From Tubiluchus corallicola (lineage: Eukaryota > Priapulida > Priapulimorpha > Priapulimorphida > Tubiluchidae): DNA of 64,000 nucleotides. The stretch covers positions 300,241-364,240 of the forward strand of contig JAQGDQ010000183.1 in the NCBI GenBank assembly GCA_030141605.1, written 5' to 3'. Under the pieces are notes generated by a model, which was not told where the DNA came from, did no database searches, and saw only the letters and a program-made list of their open reading frames with translations. Shown here piece after piece: positions 33,587-45,910 of the stretch (positions are counted from its first letter, which is position 1; every line of letters begins with the position of its first letter). A program made the position numbers and the translations under genes.

Positions 33587-35506
33587 TCAAACCAGTTCCA
33601 ATAATTTGATTGTTCCTTGACTATTAGCAGCAACAACGACATTTGAATCGGCTCGCCAAGAAACTGCACTGACAAACTCGCTCGTGTCCTCGTCACGTTT
33701 GTCCTTCTCGAGAACACCGCCGACCGTATCAAATTTGAACGTGAGCAAGTTCTTCGACAAACCCTTGTAGTAAATGTACAGTGAATTGTTTTCGCTTCCA
33801 CAAGCGATGTAGTCACCATCTGTGGCAAGCCCAACAAAGTTTTTCTCATTGCTGTGTCCCCTGAATGTCCTGAGGCAGTTATTCTGACTAATATTCCATA
33901 ACTTGAGTTGGCTGTCAGTAGATGCAGAAACAATTTCCTCAGAACTGACAAACTTGGCATAAGACACGGCCTTTCGATGGCCCTTGAAAACGCACACGGG
34001 TTCTTTTGGACTCCTGAGATCGTAATAATGTACAAAGTGGTCAGCCGATCCAAAGGCGAGGTGATAACGACTATTCGGATTAAACTTGACACAGCAAACA
34101 TTTGCTTTAGCCTCTAAGCTAGCAACTGAATGTTCACTGTTTGTTGACCATAGCTTCACTTTTGCATCATCGGAACCAGATGCCAAAAGTTGAGTGTCCT
34201 GCTTATTAAAGTCGACACTCCAACATCTCTTTTCGTGCTCTTGAAATGACTTGACAGAGGTTCCCGTGAACGCATCCCATATGGTGACGGTTCCCTCGTA
34301 ATCACTACTGGCCATCTGGCCTTTATGATACGAGCTCCAACTTACGCAACTTATTTTGGAATTGCACAGCATTTCTACAACAGGGTAATGAATGTCGACC
34401 ACATCTTGTATGACAACGTTGTACTCGAACACCTTGATCTTCTTTGTCACTCCCGCAATTGCAAAGTAGTCGCAGTCTCGATCAAACTCTATGCTGGAAA
34501 CGATGCTCGAGGTATTATACATGTCGCTTGCGTAGCTGAGGGTAGCTAGAGGTCGAATACTGCTGTACTGCGTGAACTTTGAAAGACACTGAGTGAATTC
34601 CTGGATGCCCTGAACTGAATTTTGATTGCTTTGTAGATCTTTTAGCCTCGTGGTAAGATAACAATGTTCTAAATCATCAAAGTGTTGCGCAACGTGTTTT
34701 CTCCTAACAGCCATAGACGAACATAGCCAACGATTTCGCTCACTCATTCTGCTGGTGTTAAAACCGTCTTGCACAAACGTATTTGAAGTGGTACTTGCAC
34801 TTTTCGATATTGATGCTTCTCCATTAGGGCCATTGCTAAGCTTTGTTTCGTCAACATTGAACACCTTGTTGTGTGCTAGTTTGTGATTTTGTAAATAACT
34901 TTCAACGATATTAGCATCACCGTCTATCACTCGAATTTCTTGTTGTAGTTGCTCTAATTGATCTTGTTTACGCTTTCGCATTTGCGTAAGAAACTCCTTC
35001 AATAGCTGATTCTGAGCTTCCCTGCAATCAGCTTCTATTTGCTGCTTTTTCCTCACAAGTACGTCCAACATGGCATTAATATCATTTAGTCCGAGTGAAT
35101 CACTTGTACTAGACAGGAACTCATACATTTCTGATTTTCCGGGTTCGTACTGTAAGTAGTCATTCATAGACTTTGTTGCATCAAGTTTAGCTCGCTTTTC
35201 TGATTGCTTTTGTTTTTCCTTTAGTATTAATTCATTCAACAGTATATTAGGAAAAATCTGATCCATTTTATCTACAACATAATTGCACTTTGGGCACCTA
35301 CTGTTCATTTCCAATGCCCTTGTTATGCAGGAATAGCAAAAACTATGGCCACATTTAGTCATGTGTGGTTCGTTTATTATGTCAAAACATATTGGGCAAA
35401 GGTAGTCGCTATTTCGATCGTCACACGTTTTCGCGGTACCACTGAAGATTGGTGGGTGTGCTCGCTTTCGAGATCTCATCTGCAACTTAGCCGATCTGTC
35501 AGCCAT
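33587..35506 (-). CDS. COP1: E3 ubiquitin-protein ligase COP1, intronless
   Basis: Complete 639-residue protein from ATG 35506 in one open frame. A C3HC4 RING finger lies at 37-74 (C37, C40, C52, H54, C57, C60, C71, C74), a coiled coil at about 145-200, and a WD40 propeller from about 335 to the end, with the COP1-typical [11 protein letters not shown] at 424-434. A basic RSRKR at 11-15 may be a nuclear signal. The family targets transcription factors such as c-Jun and ETS proteins for degradation as substrate receptor and ligase. It is somewhat shorter than vertebrate COP1 (about 730). The lack of introns is unusual, because vertebrate COP1 is highly interrupted, and it suggests a retroposed ancestor or complete intron loss. 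A 38-bp minisatellite lies about 260 bp past the stop. Confidence 0.95.
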   Translation of the reverse strand: MADRSAKLQMRSRKRAHPPIFSGTAKTCDDRNSDYLCPICFDIINEPHMTKCGHSFCYSCITRALEMNSRCPKCNYVVDKMDQIFPNILLNELILKEKQKQSEKRAKLDATKSMNDYLQYEPGKSEMYEFLSSTSDSLGLNDINAMLDVLVRKKQQIEADCREAQNQLLKEFLTQMRKRKQDQLEQLQQEIRVIDGDANIVESYLQNHKLAHNKVFNVDETKLSNGPNGEASISKSASTTSNTFVQDGFNTSRMSERNRWLCSSMAVRRKHVAQHFDDLEHCYLTTRLKDLQSNQNSVQGIQEFTQCLSKFTQYSSIRPLATLSYASDMYNTSSIVSSIEFDRDCDYFAIAGVTKKIKVFEYNVVIQDVVDIHYPVVEMLCNSKISCVSWSSYHKGQMASSDYEGTVTIWDAFTGTSVKSFQEHEKRCWSVDFNKQDTQLLASGSDDAKVKLWSTNSEHSVASLEAKANVCCVKFNPNSRYHLAFGSADHFVHYYDLRSPKEPVCVFKGHRKAVSYAKFVSSEEIVSASTDSQLKLWNISQNNCLRTFRGHSNEKNFVGLATDGDYIACGSENNSLYIYYKGLSKNLLTFKFDTVGGVLEKDKRDEDTSEFVSAVSWRADSNVVVAANSQGTIKLLELV

Positions 35507-36181
35507 GCTTCCAAACTACCCAAAGTCTAACCTAAACGACAATTTTCAACATACTTCCTTGAAGTTAACGTAGTTCCACAAATGATACCGTGGTCGTTCC
35601 ACGTTTGCTTTCACGCATTTAGAAATAATCATGAAACATTTAATCCAACTGCGATAGACCAAACTAACGTCGTACAACCTTACATTCGGATGTGACAACT
35701 TAAAATAATTCCAAAAACCATAAAATTGAAAGACTTATGTGATTCGGCAGTATGGGACATCATGGGGGTAGCACGACAGTGACTGCGAAACCTCCGTTGC
35801 TATTTCTCAAAGAGCAGTACACTGGTGTTGGATCAGTTGGCTTGCGTATCAAGTTTGGCCAGATAGATATCAGCGGGAAATGCATAATACAATTTTGGTA
35901 GCTCGTAAAACGTGGCTTTTAGAGCAGCAATCAGTTTTTATTAAAAGGAAAATCTATAGGAGATGATTTCCAAGCAACTGTGCCAGTAGCCACTATACTA
36001 ACCAGCATACTATTGTTAACAAAGCCATCAATGTACCACATTACGTGATGACACCAGACAGCCCTGATATCACAAAAACGATGGCAACAACAACAACAAC
36101 AAAGACAAGAATAACAGCAGCGGCAACAATAATAACAATCACAGCAACAACAACAATGACTACCACAATGACAACACTACC

Positions 36182-36213
<32 letters not shown>

Positions 36214-36814
36214 CACCAACAACAACAGTGACAGGGACAACATGAGCAGGAGTAATTATAACAATAAGACAAACTAAAGCAGCATTTTCAGCAAAACCAG
36301 TTATTACAGTAATAGCATCTACGAATAACTGTTTAATTACCTAATATTCATGCAATGACTTGATTGGGCTTACTAAATATATTTCTGCAAAAGAGTGAGT
36401 TTTGTTGTATTGGAATATTAAACCAGAAATGCCAGGCGGTACATCATCATCATCATCATCATCTAGTTTCCCGCTGATTTCGAGGACCCACCAATCTGAC
36501 ATTTGTAATGGTGTTATCATATGCCCCACCACCTACTTCAGTGCCCCTTTGACATCGACACACACCAATGTAGCTTTTTGCACATTTTATTCTCCCTCCT
36601 CCCACAGACAGGCGACAACATCACTTACGTTAATTAACGGGAAACCATCAGTGGATTCTACTGGCATCCGGGGTGGCAGCCCCAATTCATTATGTACTCA
36701 TTCTCATCGACCCAGATTCCTCTTCGTCACGACCGATTACAACCAGCCATGTCTTGCTCCGCAGCACTGACAGATGTACTGGACGAGTAGGTTGTTCGAT
36801 TAAAAAAAGCATGC
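35507..36814. other. COP1 upstream region
   Basis: About 1.3 kb without a recognised gene. The immediate 200 bp before the ATG should hold the COP1 promoter; I see no clear TATA box. An ACA-rich low-complexity tract occupies 36078-36240. Confidence 0.5.
36078..36240. repeat. (ACA/CCA)n low-complexity region
   Basis: Trinucleotide-rich ACAACA/ACCACC tract. The threonine-rich frame across it is not considered coding. Confidence 0.85.
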
Positions 36815-36832
36815 AGTCAGATAACGATGATT

Positions 36833-37250
36833 CTTCTTCTTCCCAGCTTTTCCCTATGCGGGGTCACCGTTGTGAATAAGTCTTCTCCATGCATTCCTGT
36901 TGTTGACCATCTCTTCATTTATGTTCTTCTCTCTAAGGTCGCCGTTTATGCATTCAAACCATCTCAGCTTGGGTCGTCCTCTTCTTCTATTTCCCAGCAC
37001 TTCCATTTCCATGACTTCCCTTCCCACGTGATCTTCCCCGACTTTTCTTTTCAGGTGCCCATACCATCGCAATCTTGCCTCTTGTATCTTTTTCGAGGCT
37101 TCCACTACTTTCACTGTTCCTCTAATATTACTATTCATGATTTTATCCCTTCTTGTTACTCCCACCATCCATCTCAACATCCTCATCTCCGCCACATCCA
37201 TATTCTTCTCTTCGGTCTTCTTTAGACGTGCTGCTTCCAGCCCATAGATT
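36833..37250 (-). mobile_element. 5'-truncated LINE with 18-bp target duplication
   Basis: 418 bp encoding on the minus strand the C-terminal end of a non-LTR retrotransposon ORF2: GLEAARLKKTEEKN, AEMRMLRWMVGVTRRDK, RLRWYGHLKRK, RRRGRPKLRWFEC and AWRRLIHNGDPA stop. This is a typical tail of such proteins. The identical 18-bp sequence AGTCAGATAACGATGATT flanks it at 36815-36832 and 37251-37268. The clean frame and perfect duplication mean the insertion is young. Confidence 0.92.
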
Positions 37251-37268
37251 AGTCAGATAACGATGATT

Positions 37269-40200
37269 ATCATGACTAAATCACCTATCTACCTTGCATT
37301 ATAATGGCGATATCACGTCTTCTGCCTACCCTAAACTTAATTTCGGTATGTGGATGGCCCAATCGTGTTATTAATAATTACTGCTGCACTTGTAAAGTAA
37401 ACAGTAAAGGTTTATACGACTGATACGAGTTTTACTTTTTATTAACCTTGTACCCTGGCAGCCATGCTATCTGTGTTCCTGGTTTTGTAAAAAAAAGCTC
37501 AAACATTGTTACACTTTTCAGAATTCTCCAAACTGAAATCTAGCATTCAGTGGCAGGTTTGCTGAAAGTGGACTGAAATCCGTCTCAAAGCGTACCTGTA
37601 AGATGAGTCACTGAACCAACAGAGGTAGCCGCATTCGGATGTGTAATAATTGTGTACACGTGCTTACTTTGATATTATCGATCTAGACACAGGTTTCAAG
37701 ACTAGTGTTGTTGAATTTTATTTCAGAGAGAACTGCAACACGTCTCACACATTCCAGTGCCACACCCATCTGAATCTACCGTGACATAATGTTATGCACA
37801 CTATAATCCATCCTTGTAATCAATTTTACAGCTGACAGTCGTTCAACTGTGAGTTTAGTAATATAATTAGTAAGAGCAGTATAACCAAAATTGCATTTCT
37901 GTTACGTTACAAATAGAAATAAAACAAATAGAATCTCTCCACCACTTTAAAAAGAAATTACAAGAATATCAATATAACAGGTTTCAACTTCCACATTGTG
38001 CATCTGATACTAATTACACAGACTCAACTTTCATCTACCCCCGCCCCTGATTCCATAAAACGATTGAAAATGAAATTTTTTTAAAAAGAAATTATGTAAT
38101 GTAATACGTGTTATGTTAGTTTTGTAATGTCAAATGTATAAATAGTGTAAATGTAATGAGTGAAATTTATGTAATGTAAAGCATGTTTCTGTTAATTGTG
38201 TCATGTCAAATGTATATATAGTGTAAAATGTGTCATGTAAAATTGAATGTACTTTTGTAATATTGTTTTGTAAAAATATTTTAATATGGCGTTTGTAAAT
38301 ATGTTCATTTATTGTATATAATTAGACCTTAGTTTTGCACTTTAGTTTTTGTTAGTCAGCACTGGACGCATTTGTCTTGAACAGTGTTGTTATCTTAACA
38401 TTACGCCGAGGCTTACTCAATTTTATTATAGTCTGTGAACCATTTTAAAGACAAATAAAGAATTAATATAATAAATAAATATATATATATTACAGGGGAT
38501 TTCTGGCTTCATTTAAGCCAATGCATGCCATACCCTAGTGGGCCTTGTGCTAGCTGCTATGTGCGCAAATGGACAGCCTGACAGCGATGTCCAATCAAGT
38601 TTAATTGCACTTTGCGCTCTTATGTATGAGTGGATGGCACCCAAGTACATTGAAAGTCAAGTGCAGTTTAAATTATTCACGAGAGTCAGAGAGACAAAGC
38701 TGGAGAAAGAACGATAGGGTTAGCGGAAGCGTGGAAATCATAGCAGAAAGTGAAACACATTTGTGTACAGGAAGTGAGATTTCACTGCAGTGCTCTAGAA
38801 ATTAACTGAGTGTAGGGTGGGCAGGAGTTCATTGCCATGCATGGCCGAATTCGAAAACCGCCTCAACAGCGATGCTATATCAGAGACTTGCAATGTTATT
38901 CCGTCCATGCACGACTTAAAAAACAACATATATCAGCAGTTCCTCGTTGCTTTTGAGTGCCTGGCGGCTTTGGTGTACCGACATTATAGTAAAAAAAGCC
39001 AGGTAGTATTATAACACAAACCACATAGGCAGATGTAATCAGTGTCTGATCACCCTCACTCATCATTGATAACACTCGGAATGGAATACTCCTATCTTCT
39101 CTTCCTAACTCCTGAAAGCAAGTATTTAAATACGAGCAGAATAGAAAGGAGACAAAAGTAGATCGTTTATACCGGCAGCATCGCAATAACCTAGAGAATA
39201 AGAGGTACATCTGACCAAACCGTTTGTGTAATCAAACAAGCTCATTCAGTGTGGATAAGAAACAGTGGGTAAATTTTTTTGTAGTCTGGCATACCCTCAA
39301 CATGATAATTATAATTTTGGGAGCCCCAGAGAATGTTTTGTCTAATCATGCGCGACACATTTTATCATTTTAAGCAATCACTATCAACACATTTAATTTA
39401 ATTGACTTTTCTGACTTAGGGTGGCAGGCTAACACACGAGGAAAGTATTTGTATGACCCAAAACGGTAAAAGCCGAGTTTAGCAGAGGTGGATTAGTGAC
39501 ACTGATGTGCATCTACTACGGCGGAGCAGCAAGGCAAAGATTTTAACTCTCTTCAAGCTTCTCTAATCAAAGAAATGCTCAAACGAAGCACAAAACTGAA
39601 AGTTTCATAGAGAAGCAGCTCTGTAGAAGAAACACTGTACAGTTCTTTGCCCGAAGAAGCTGATTCATGGTGCACAAATCATAATATCAGACAGTTACTG
39701 GGATTTAGATCCAGTCTAGAAGTAACGTAAGAACAAATAGAAAATAAAAACATATTATAATTTTAATAATATATATTTACTTAAATTATCATTTCCACAT
39801 TTTGCACTTAATTTCTTTTTAGTGTTTATAATAAAACAGCAGGTAACAACAAATACAAGTGGACTATCTTGTTCTATGTGTGAGACTCTTACAGAAGTAA
39901 CAATTTATTGCAAGATAAACTACACCAACTAACATACACCTAGGTTACATTCAAACATACATACATATGTAATAAATACAACAATAAACGAATGCTTTAT
40001 ATATAATGCATAAAAATAAAACTGTGAAAATATCACTTACAGTGAAAATAGTGGAATTTCAGACTTGTGGAGATTTGTTAACAGACACATAAGTCACATG
40101 GATACATTTTTCATATTGATCTAAAATGTCCTTTGTGAGATGGTGAGAAAAATACATTTTAAAGTAAAATATGTCACATTTTTGTAGTGATTTCACGTAC

Positions 40201-41679
40201 CCACCTTTAGCTCTATGAACTATGAATTTTATTTCATTTCACACATCAAAAAATTCAATATCAAACACATTAATAAACTTTAAATAAAATAATTTGAGTA
40301 GTGCGAAGTGAGTGTACGACCATACGGTCATTAACACACTCACCTTACATAAATGACAAAATGATTATAATTATGCATGCTTCTGTAGATGACTTAATGT
40401 AAATAAGGATGAAGCAAATGATGTAATAATAGCAATGGTATAAGAGCAATAAACTTGAATGTTGAGAAAGGAAAACATAATATGTAATAGAAAGGAACAC
40501 ATAGTATTCAGCGCTATTGACGATACACATGCATGCTGCCAAGACACTACAAACACTTTGATGTTGCTAGAAGATAAAGAAAAGCAAGAAAAATCATTGC
40601 TAACATGTAAACTGTTAGTAATTTGATTTGCACCTTTGAGTTGTGACCTCTAATTGACCTTTGACCTTCAAAACAGCTCTCTTTACCAAAACCTTTGCTT
40701 AATCATTTTTTTATTCTGCTATAAACAATATCATTTTTCTATTCTACTCTACAAGTGCCACTCAGAATTTTAAAAATTATTGCCATATCACGCATCACAC
40801 GGTCCCAATTTGCCAAAAACACTCATACCGCAAATCAAATAACACGGCACTAGTTTGACTACTTTGCATGTGGAGTAACAAAAGTTTGACAATGCATCAC
40901 AAGCCAAACTATTAAGGTCGAATGTTACTTGAAGATGGGCAGACATTTCCATATGCACACAATTAAATTGTATGGGCCGAGCATTCTTAAGGTGAATAGA
41001 CTCACGCTGCAAAATGTGTATAAAGAACAAGATTTCAATCCACAGATATATAAGTATGGTAAACTTTCTCTGAACTGTTTGTAAGCTGTACATCTTATGT
41101 GAAATAAACCCATAATAATAATAATAACATAACATATTCAGCTGACAAGACACAACTTATAACTTACTATTGAACTACTATCATTAGCCACAATAGATTT
41201 TTAGTACAAGTATATATTAATATTTTAAATACTTCTTTGCATATTATCTGATATAGTGCACATTAAAATATTCAACCTGTGTCTTGACAAATTGCACTTA
41301 AAAACCAATGGAATTAAAGGAAACATCACATACAAATATATTTTGGAGTTTTTTCACTGTACTGTCAGCACGGATGACAAATCTACTCTTATGAGAGTAG
41401 TAATACAAACAGACGAATGCTGTAACAGAACGTGTACACATACAAAGACTTCACGCACAATCACTTTTTCACAGAAACTTCTCGTACAGTTTTGCACCTA
41501 AAGTTTTGTATTATTGCAAAAATGAAAGATCGAATTAATCATTACACAGATTCAAAAATCCTGCGATGACGTGAGCTGAAAAACTTCGTTTTTATTCTTT
41601 TTCTTCCGCCTCGAGAAAAAGTTTGAAAGAAAGGCCGTATGAACAGAATTTAGAAAGAACACAATTTTTCCTCAAAATC
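37269..41679. other. Long region without recognised genes
   Basis: About 4.4 kb of AT-rich sequence with one possible LINE tail (38085-38490) and scattered short frames with no family resemblance. Confidence 0.5.
38085..38490 (+). mobile_element. Possible LINE 3' UTR
   Basis: AT-rich sequence with an internal duplication of ATGTCAAATGTATAWATAGT, ending AAAGACAAATAAAGAATTAA and (TA)n. The end resembles other LINE tails in the window; no coding region is visible. Confidence 0.4.
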
Positions 41680-42303
41680 TTTTAAAGCAAAACCGGACCT
41701 AATCTTATACTGTAGGTCAAAATAATCTACTCTTTAAAATATTGAAAGGAAACATACTGTTTTTTCAGAAATGACATATGTGAAAGAATTATTACCACAC
41801 GCACACAATTTCACATTCGCACCACTAGTGCTTCACTGTTACGTGCATTTCGCCATTCTCTAGTTAGACGGGAACTAGCGCCTGCATTTCGGAAACGCAT
41901 TGCACAAAAACAGGTGCTGTACCTCTCAGCTCAGATGTGCTAGTTTCTGACATACTGCACACGTTCGACAGCTCATGAGCACAGCAGTAAATTTGAAATT
42001 TGAATTTTATCTTAAAGCTTGCCTAGTTTTAGTACAACACACTGAATATCTTACAGTAGCACTGTACTTCAATTTTCGCTTTCGTAAACACGTGCAACAC
42101 GCTCGTGGAATATCTTTGTTGTTGAAAATTATGTTGGTTTGTGATGTCATCAGTAGTTGGGCTTGCACGGCGCTAATTAAGTTTTTAATCTATTATTTTA
42201 TCATGAGAAATGCTTTTGTACTATTAAATGTGTTAAAATGTTTACTTTTTATCGGACTTGAAAATGGGGTAGTATATGAAATCATCTTGTCTTGCTTTAA
42301 AAA
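41680..42303 (+). repeat. Dispersed repeat J, copy 1
   Basis: About 620 bp repeated in the same orientation at 55016-55628 with many small differences. It includes a 161-codon frame (41975-42460) whose first 60 codons are partly conserved in the other copy (MSTALNLNF..., LLLKIMLVCDV). The other copy has a stop at codon 62. I do not recognise the peptide; a non-coding transposon is more likely. Confidence 0.65.
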
Positions 42304-42837
42304 AAATAAACAAAATATGAAAGTTAATGTATGTACAAACGCAAACAAAACGGGCAGCAAAATCAAGATGTATAAAATCAATAGTGACAAAGAATGTATA
42401 TCTCACAACATACGCGTAAACTATATGTATAAACAACGAGCAGAAGTATCAAATATTTAAGTATTTGGAAATAAATATAAGATAGACCTACTTGGAGGCT
42501 TGTACGTTTTTTGTTTCAACTGTGCATATAAGACGCAGAAGACTAGAAAGCAGACAATTTTTTGGCTCTAAAATTAAAATGTGCCTCTTTGTGACAAGGG
42601 AATCTTTACGATGCTTTTCTGCATTCAAAACTTTAAACTGGTGGCACCACCTGTTGGCAAAACAAAACAGATAAACATTCAGGCAGCTTTAAATCAATGA
42701 TGAGCGATTAATGGATTAAATGTATTAACCCCGATTACAACCACGTGTAAATCGATATAATTGGCAATTGAACATTAATTTCACCTAACTGAGAACAACC
42801 ATGAGCAAAATGCAGTAAACTCCGCATAACTCAAATC

Positions 42838-43642
42838 TAGGGTTACCATATTGTCTGAGTTGAAAAAGAGGACAGTTTTTCGCACACTTGTAAGTAAGCA
42901 AAAATGACCAGTCTAGGGTTTATTAACGCAATGCAAAATAGCGAATACGCAGAGTATCGACAGCGGTGTGAGTCGTGTGACCCATAGTGATGTGCGCATC
43001 GCTTATTTTTGTTCAGTAAATATGTACACAAAGCTTTTACAAGGGTTGCATTTTGAGATGTTAGCAACATCTTGTATTGAAAATTAACGAGCTTTTCTTT
43101 GTCTCGTACTGTCGTACTCCTCTGCAGTTGGCAATGTGCGTACATACTTACGGATTGAGGCAAAACCCGGACAAACTGCTGATTTTTGTCGGAGTTGAAA
43201 AAGAGGAGCACATGTCGAGCATTCGCTTCCCAGTAATATCGATCTGCGAGAAAACACGGGTACTTGGCCTTCATTTCATCCGTAAATGCACACTGTCGTT
43301 TCGGCATTGCTACTTTCTAATGAACTTTTACCAGTTGCTCAAAACTGCAAAACAGCGAAACTATGCAAATTTAAAAAAATTCACATAAAAACAAACAAAA
43401 CGGCTCCCGGAAGCTGATGTCATTTTAAGTCGTTAGCGAATACGCCGAGTATCGACAGCGGTGTGAGTCGTGCGACCTATAGTGATGTGCGCATCGCTTA
43501 CTCTTGTTCAGTAAATATGTACACAAAGCTTTTACAAGGGTTGCATTTTGAGATGTTAGCAACATCTTGTATTGAAAACTCGCCCGGACAGAGGCCCAAA
43601 AAGAGGACGTGTCCGGGGAAACCCGGACGTATGGTAACCCTA
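42838..43642 (-). mobile_element. hAT-like element, family K, nested copy with ORF relic
   Basis: 805 bp with ends TAGGGTTACCATA / TATGGTAACCCTA and a perfect 8-bp duplication CTCAAATC. It is inserted inside a TA-type element. A minus-strand frame at 42843-43307 opens MPKRQCAFTDEMKAKYPCF, reminiscent of the first residues of hAT transposase genes, but no catalytic region is present. A block of about 143 bp occurs twice inside it (42940-43083 and 43435-43580). Confidence 0.85.
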
Positions 43643-44047
43643 CTCAAATCCAACCGGACTACTTTCCAGCACGGAAACTCTAAACTCCTCCTCCAGACGG
43701 CGGAGCTAAATAGAAGACAGAAAGTCAACCCTTCTATACATAAACAACGAGATTGGATGACAGTTACATAAAGAATAACAAATTATGTAGTGAAACAGCA
43801 TTTTTTATGTTACAAAAGGACACGTACACAACACTGTTAAACAATATGACATTGGGGCTACTAATGTCTCACTTACTGCAGTTCAGTTTGTGCGAAGTTC
43901 AATTATTTAAACACTCTCAGTCAAGTAGATCAATATAGGAGAAAATACTCGAGGGACGCGACTTGTAAGACATCACAATTTTCCCAGAAGACGTTTTTGA
44001 GTTGTACGAAAGTTTTTAATTTTCTAGAATATAAATTGCATTTTTGA

Positions 44048-44225
44048 GTTAGGCGAAGTAAATTTTGAGTTAAGCGATGTAAATTTTGAGTTAAAGCGAA
44101 GTAAATTTTGAGTTAGGCGAAGTAAATTTTGAGTTAAGCGAAGTAAATTTTGAGTTAGGCAAAGTAAATTTTGAGTTAGGCGAAGTAAATTTTGAGTTAG
44201 GCGAAGTAAATTTTCAGCTAAGCGA
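44048..44225. repeat. 21-bp tandem repeat, about 8 copies
   Basis: Repeats of GTAAATTTTGAGTTAGGCGA inside transposon family H copy 2. The other family copy (near 4240) has a single unit, so the array expanded after insertion. Confidence 0.88.
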
Positions 44226-45352
44226 TGTTTTTTGTGGGAAAAACAAAGGATTTCATCCGTTCCGGTAATTTTTTCGTGTTATACGATTTTGAGTTACTCT
44301 GAGTTTACTGTACATGCGCTTCACACTGACTAAAAGGCAGCGTTTTAGCACAATAATTAATGAAATCTTTACTTTTCTTCTTCCTTTTTCTCCCCTTACA
44401 CGATGCGCACAATTGCAAACCACAGTGTCGCAAACTGGGGTTTCAACTTATTCACTATGGCAAGCGACGCATCTAGTAACATTGTCGCGAGGTAGTTATA
44501 CAAATGTGCGCGTCTACGCAAATGGTTAGCGAGGATGAAAATGGCAGATGATGACAAAAGCTGCGAAGAAGTTTATAGGCTATATTATGTTGCAATCATT
44601 GAAAAATAAGGCCAAAACACTAAAAAAAAATCACCACAAGAGACTGACCGTAGTATCGAATTACAAGGAGAAGATTATGATAGAATTACAAATTTCAAAA
44701 TTGCCCATCGGAACTTAAAGTGCCACCAGACTGTTTGAGCAAAAACAGATTACACAGTTGATGTTCTGTAACAGCAAAATAACAACTTGTTCCCAGCCAT
44801 ACAGGAATGTAGTTCTCAGATCGTGAAACCCAAATCTTGCAACGAGCGATGACCCCACGAATTTGAGAATGCATTACCGAGTCAACTCACTTCAGTTTAA
44901 GTTAGTCCAGCATGAGGAAGAGTGAGTAAACTCAAAAAATAAATAAATAAAAATAAATAGGCTGAAAAATCTCTCCTTCTCTATCTATAAATACATTTGA
45001 ACATTCATTATGTTATGCTAGTAGGCCAAACGTATGCTTTTGCACATTCAGAATGGACTCCAGCATTCACTATTTAATAAGGACTGTTGCAACTTAGCTC
45101 ACCGTCAAGGATAACCCACTAAGAAGAGTCAGTGAACCAAAAGGGGTGCCTCTACCATATTTGGATGTAAATACATTTCCACTCAGATATGAAAACAGCC
45201 AGAATCATTATGAAACTTATGCCCAGAAATCCATTCACTGATCAGCCTCAGCATTGCTTAACTTTGATTAGGAAGCACACACGCTATTCCCTCCTTGTCC
45301 ACTACATTATTATACTCTCCATCGATATCATAATTGCACAAAGTTATCTATA

Positions 45353-45842
45353 CAGTGGAACCTCGACTTACGAAAACCCTATTACGAAACCTATTACGAA
45401 AACGACTTAGGAAAAATTCAGAATACGAATCGGGCTTCGAAGAAATTTCCGTCCCATTTAATGAAAAGATATTCAAGATACGAAAACGAAAATCGAAAAT
45501 GCCGCCCGATAGCAGTCCTCCCAGAATGCATTTTGTAGCATCACGTGAACGCTCTGTTGTGCGCAACATATGAACGCTTCGAAAGGTAAAGTGTCATTAT
45601 TCGTAACAACATTTATTATTATTTTTCATTGATTTTAATATTTTCTCATTGTTTTTTAACATTTACGTAAATGACTATGTTGTTATTAATGAACATATTT
45701 CTTTCGGGTGGGTACAATATTTACACTTTATACGACTGTTTTCAGGGAGGGGGGCTGGAAAGAATTACGCCTTTCGTAGGGTAAATCTTGTCTCATAATA
45801 CGAAAATTCTAAGATTTAATTTCGTATCTCGAGGTATCACTG
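45353..45842 (+). mobile_element. Tigger/pogo-like MITE family F, copy 2
   Basis: 490 bp with the same termini and TA duplication as the copy at 16312, and close in sequence. It ends 68 bp beyond the SVOP stop codon, so it may lie in or next to that gene's 3' UTR. Confidence 0.88.
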
Positions 45843-45885
45843 TATGTGTTTGTGTGTGTGCGTGCGTGGGTGTGGGTGTGTGACA
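45843..45885. repeat. (GT)n microsatellite
   Basis: GTGTGT-rich run between a Tigger-like element and the SVOP stop. Confidence 0.85.
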
Positions 45886-45910
45886 GTTATTACCAGCAGC
45901 TTCTTCTTAA

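Larger units (their letters stand above)
42813..44310 (+). mobile_element. Tigger/pogo-like element family H, copy 2 (interrupted)
   Basis: Ends CAGTAAACTCCGCATAACTC / GAGTTACTCTGAGTTTACTG with TA on the right. An 805-bp hAT-like element is inserted 25 bp from its left end. The body includes a 21-bp tandem array at 44048-44225. Confidence 0.8.

Noticed and set aside
33319-34101. 260-codon frame overlapping COP1 on the same strand
   Set aside because: A different frame over the COP1 WD40 region and 3' flank; no family resemblance, so a shadow.
36045-36245. Threonine-rich 66-codon frame
   Set aside because: Trinucleotide low-complexity DNA with no splice context.
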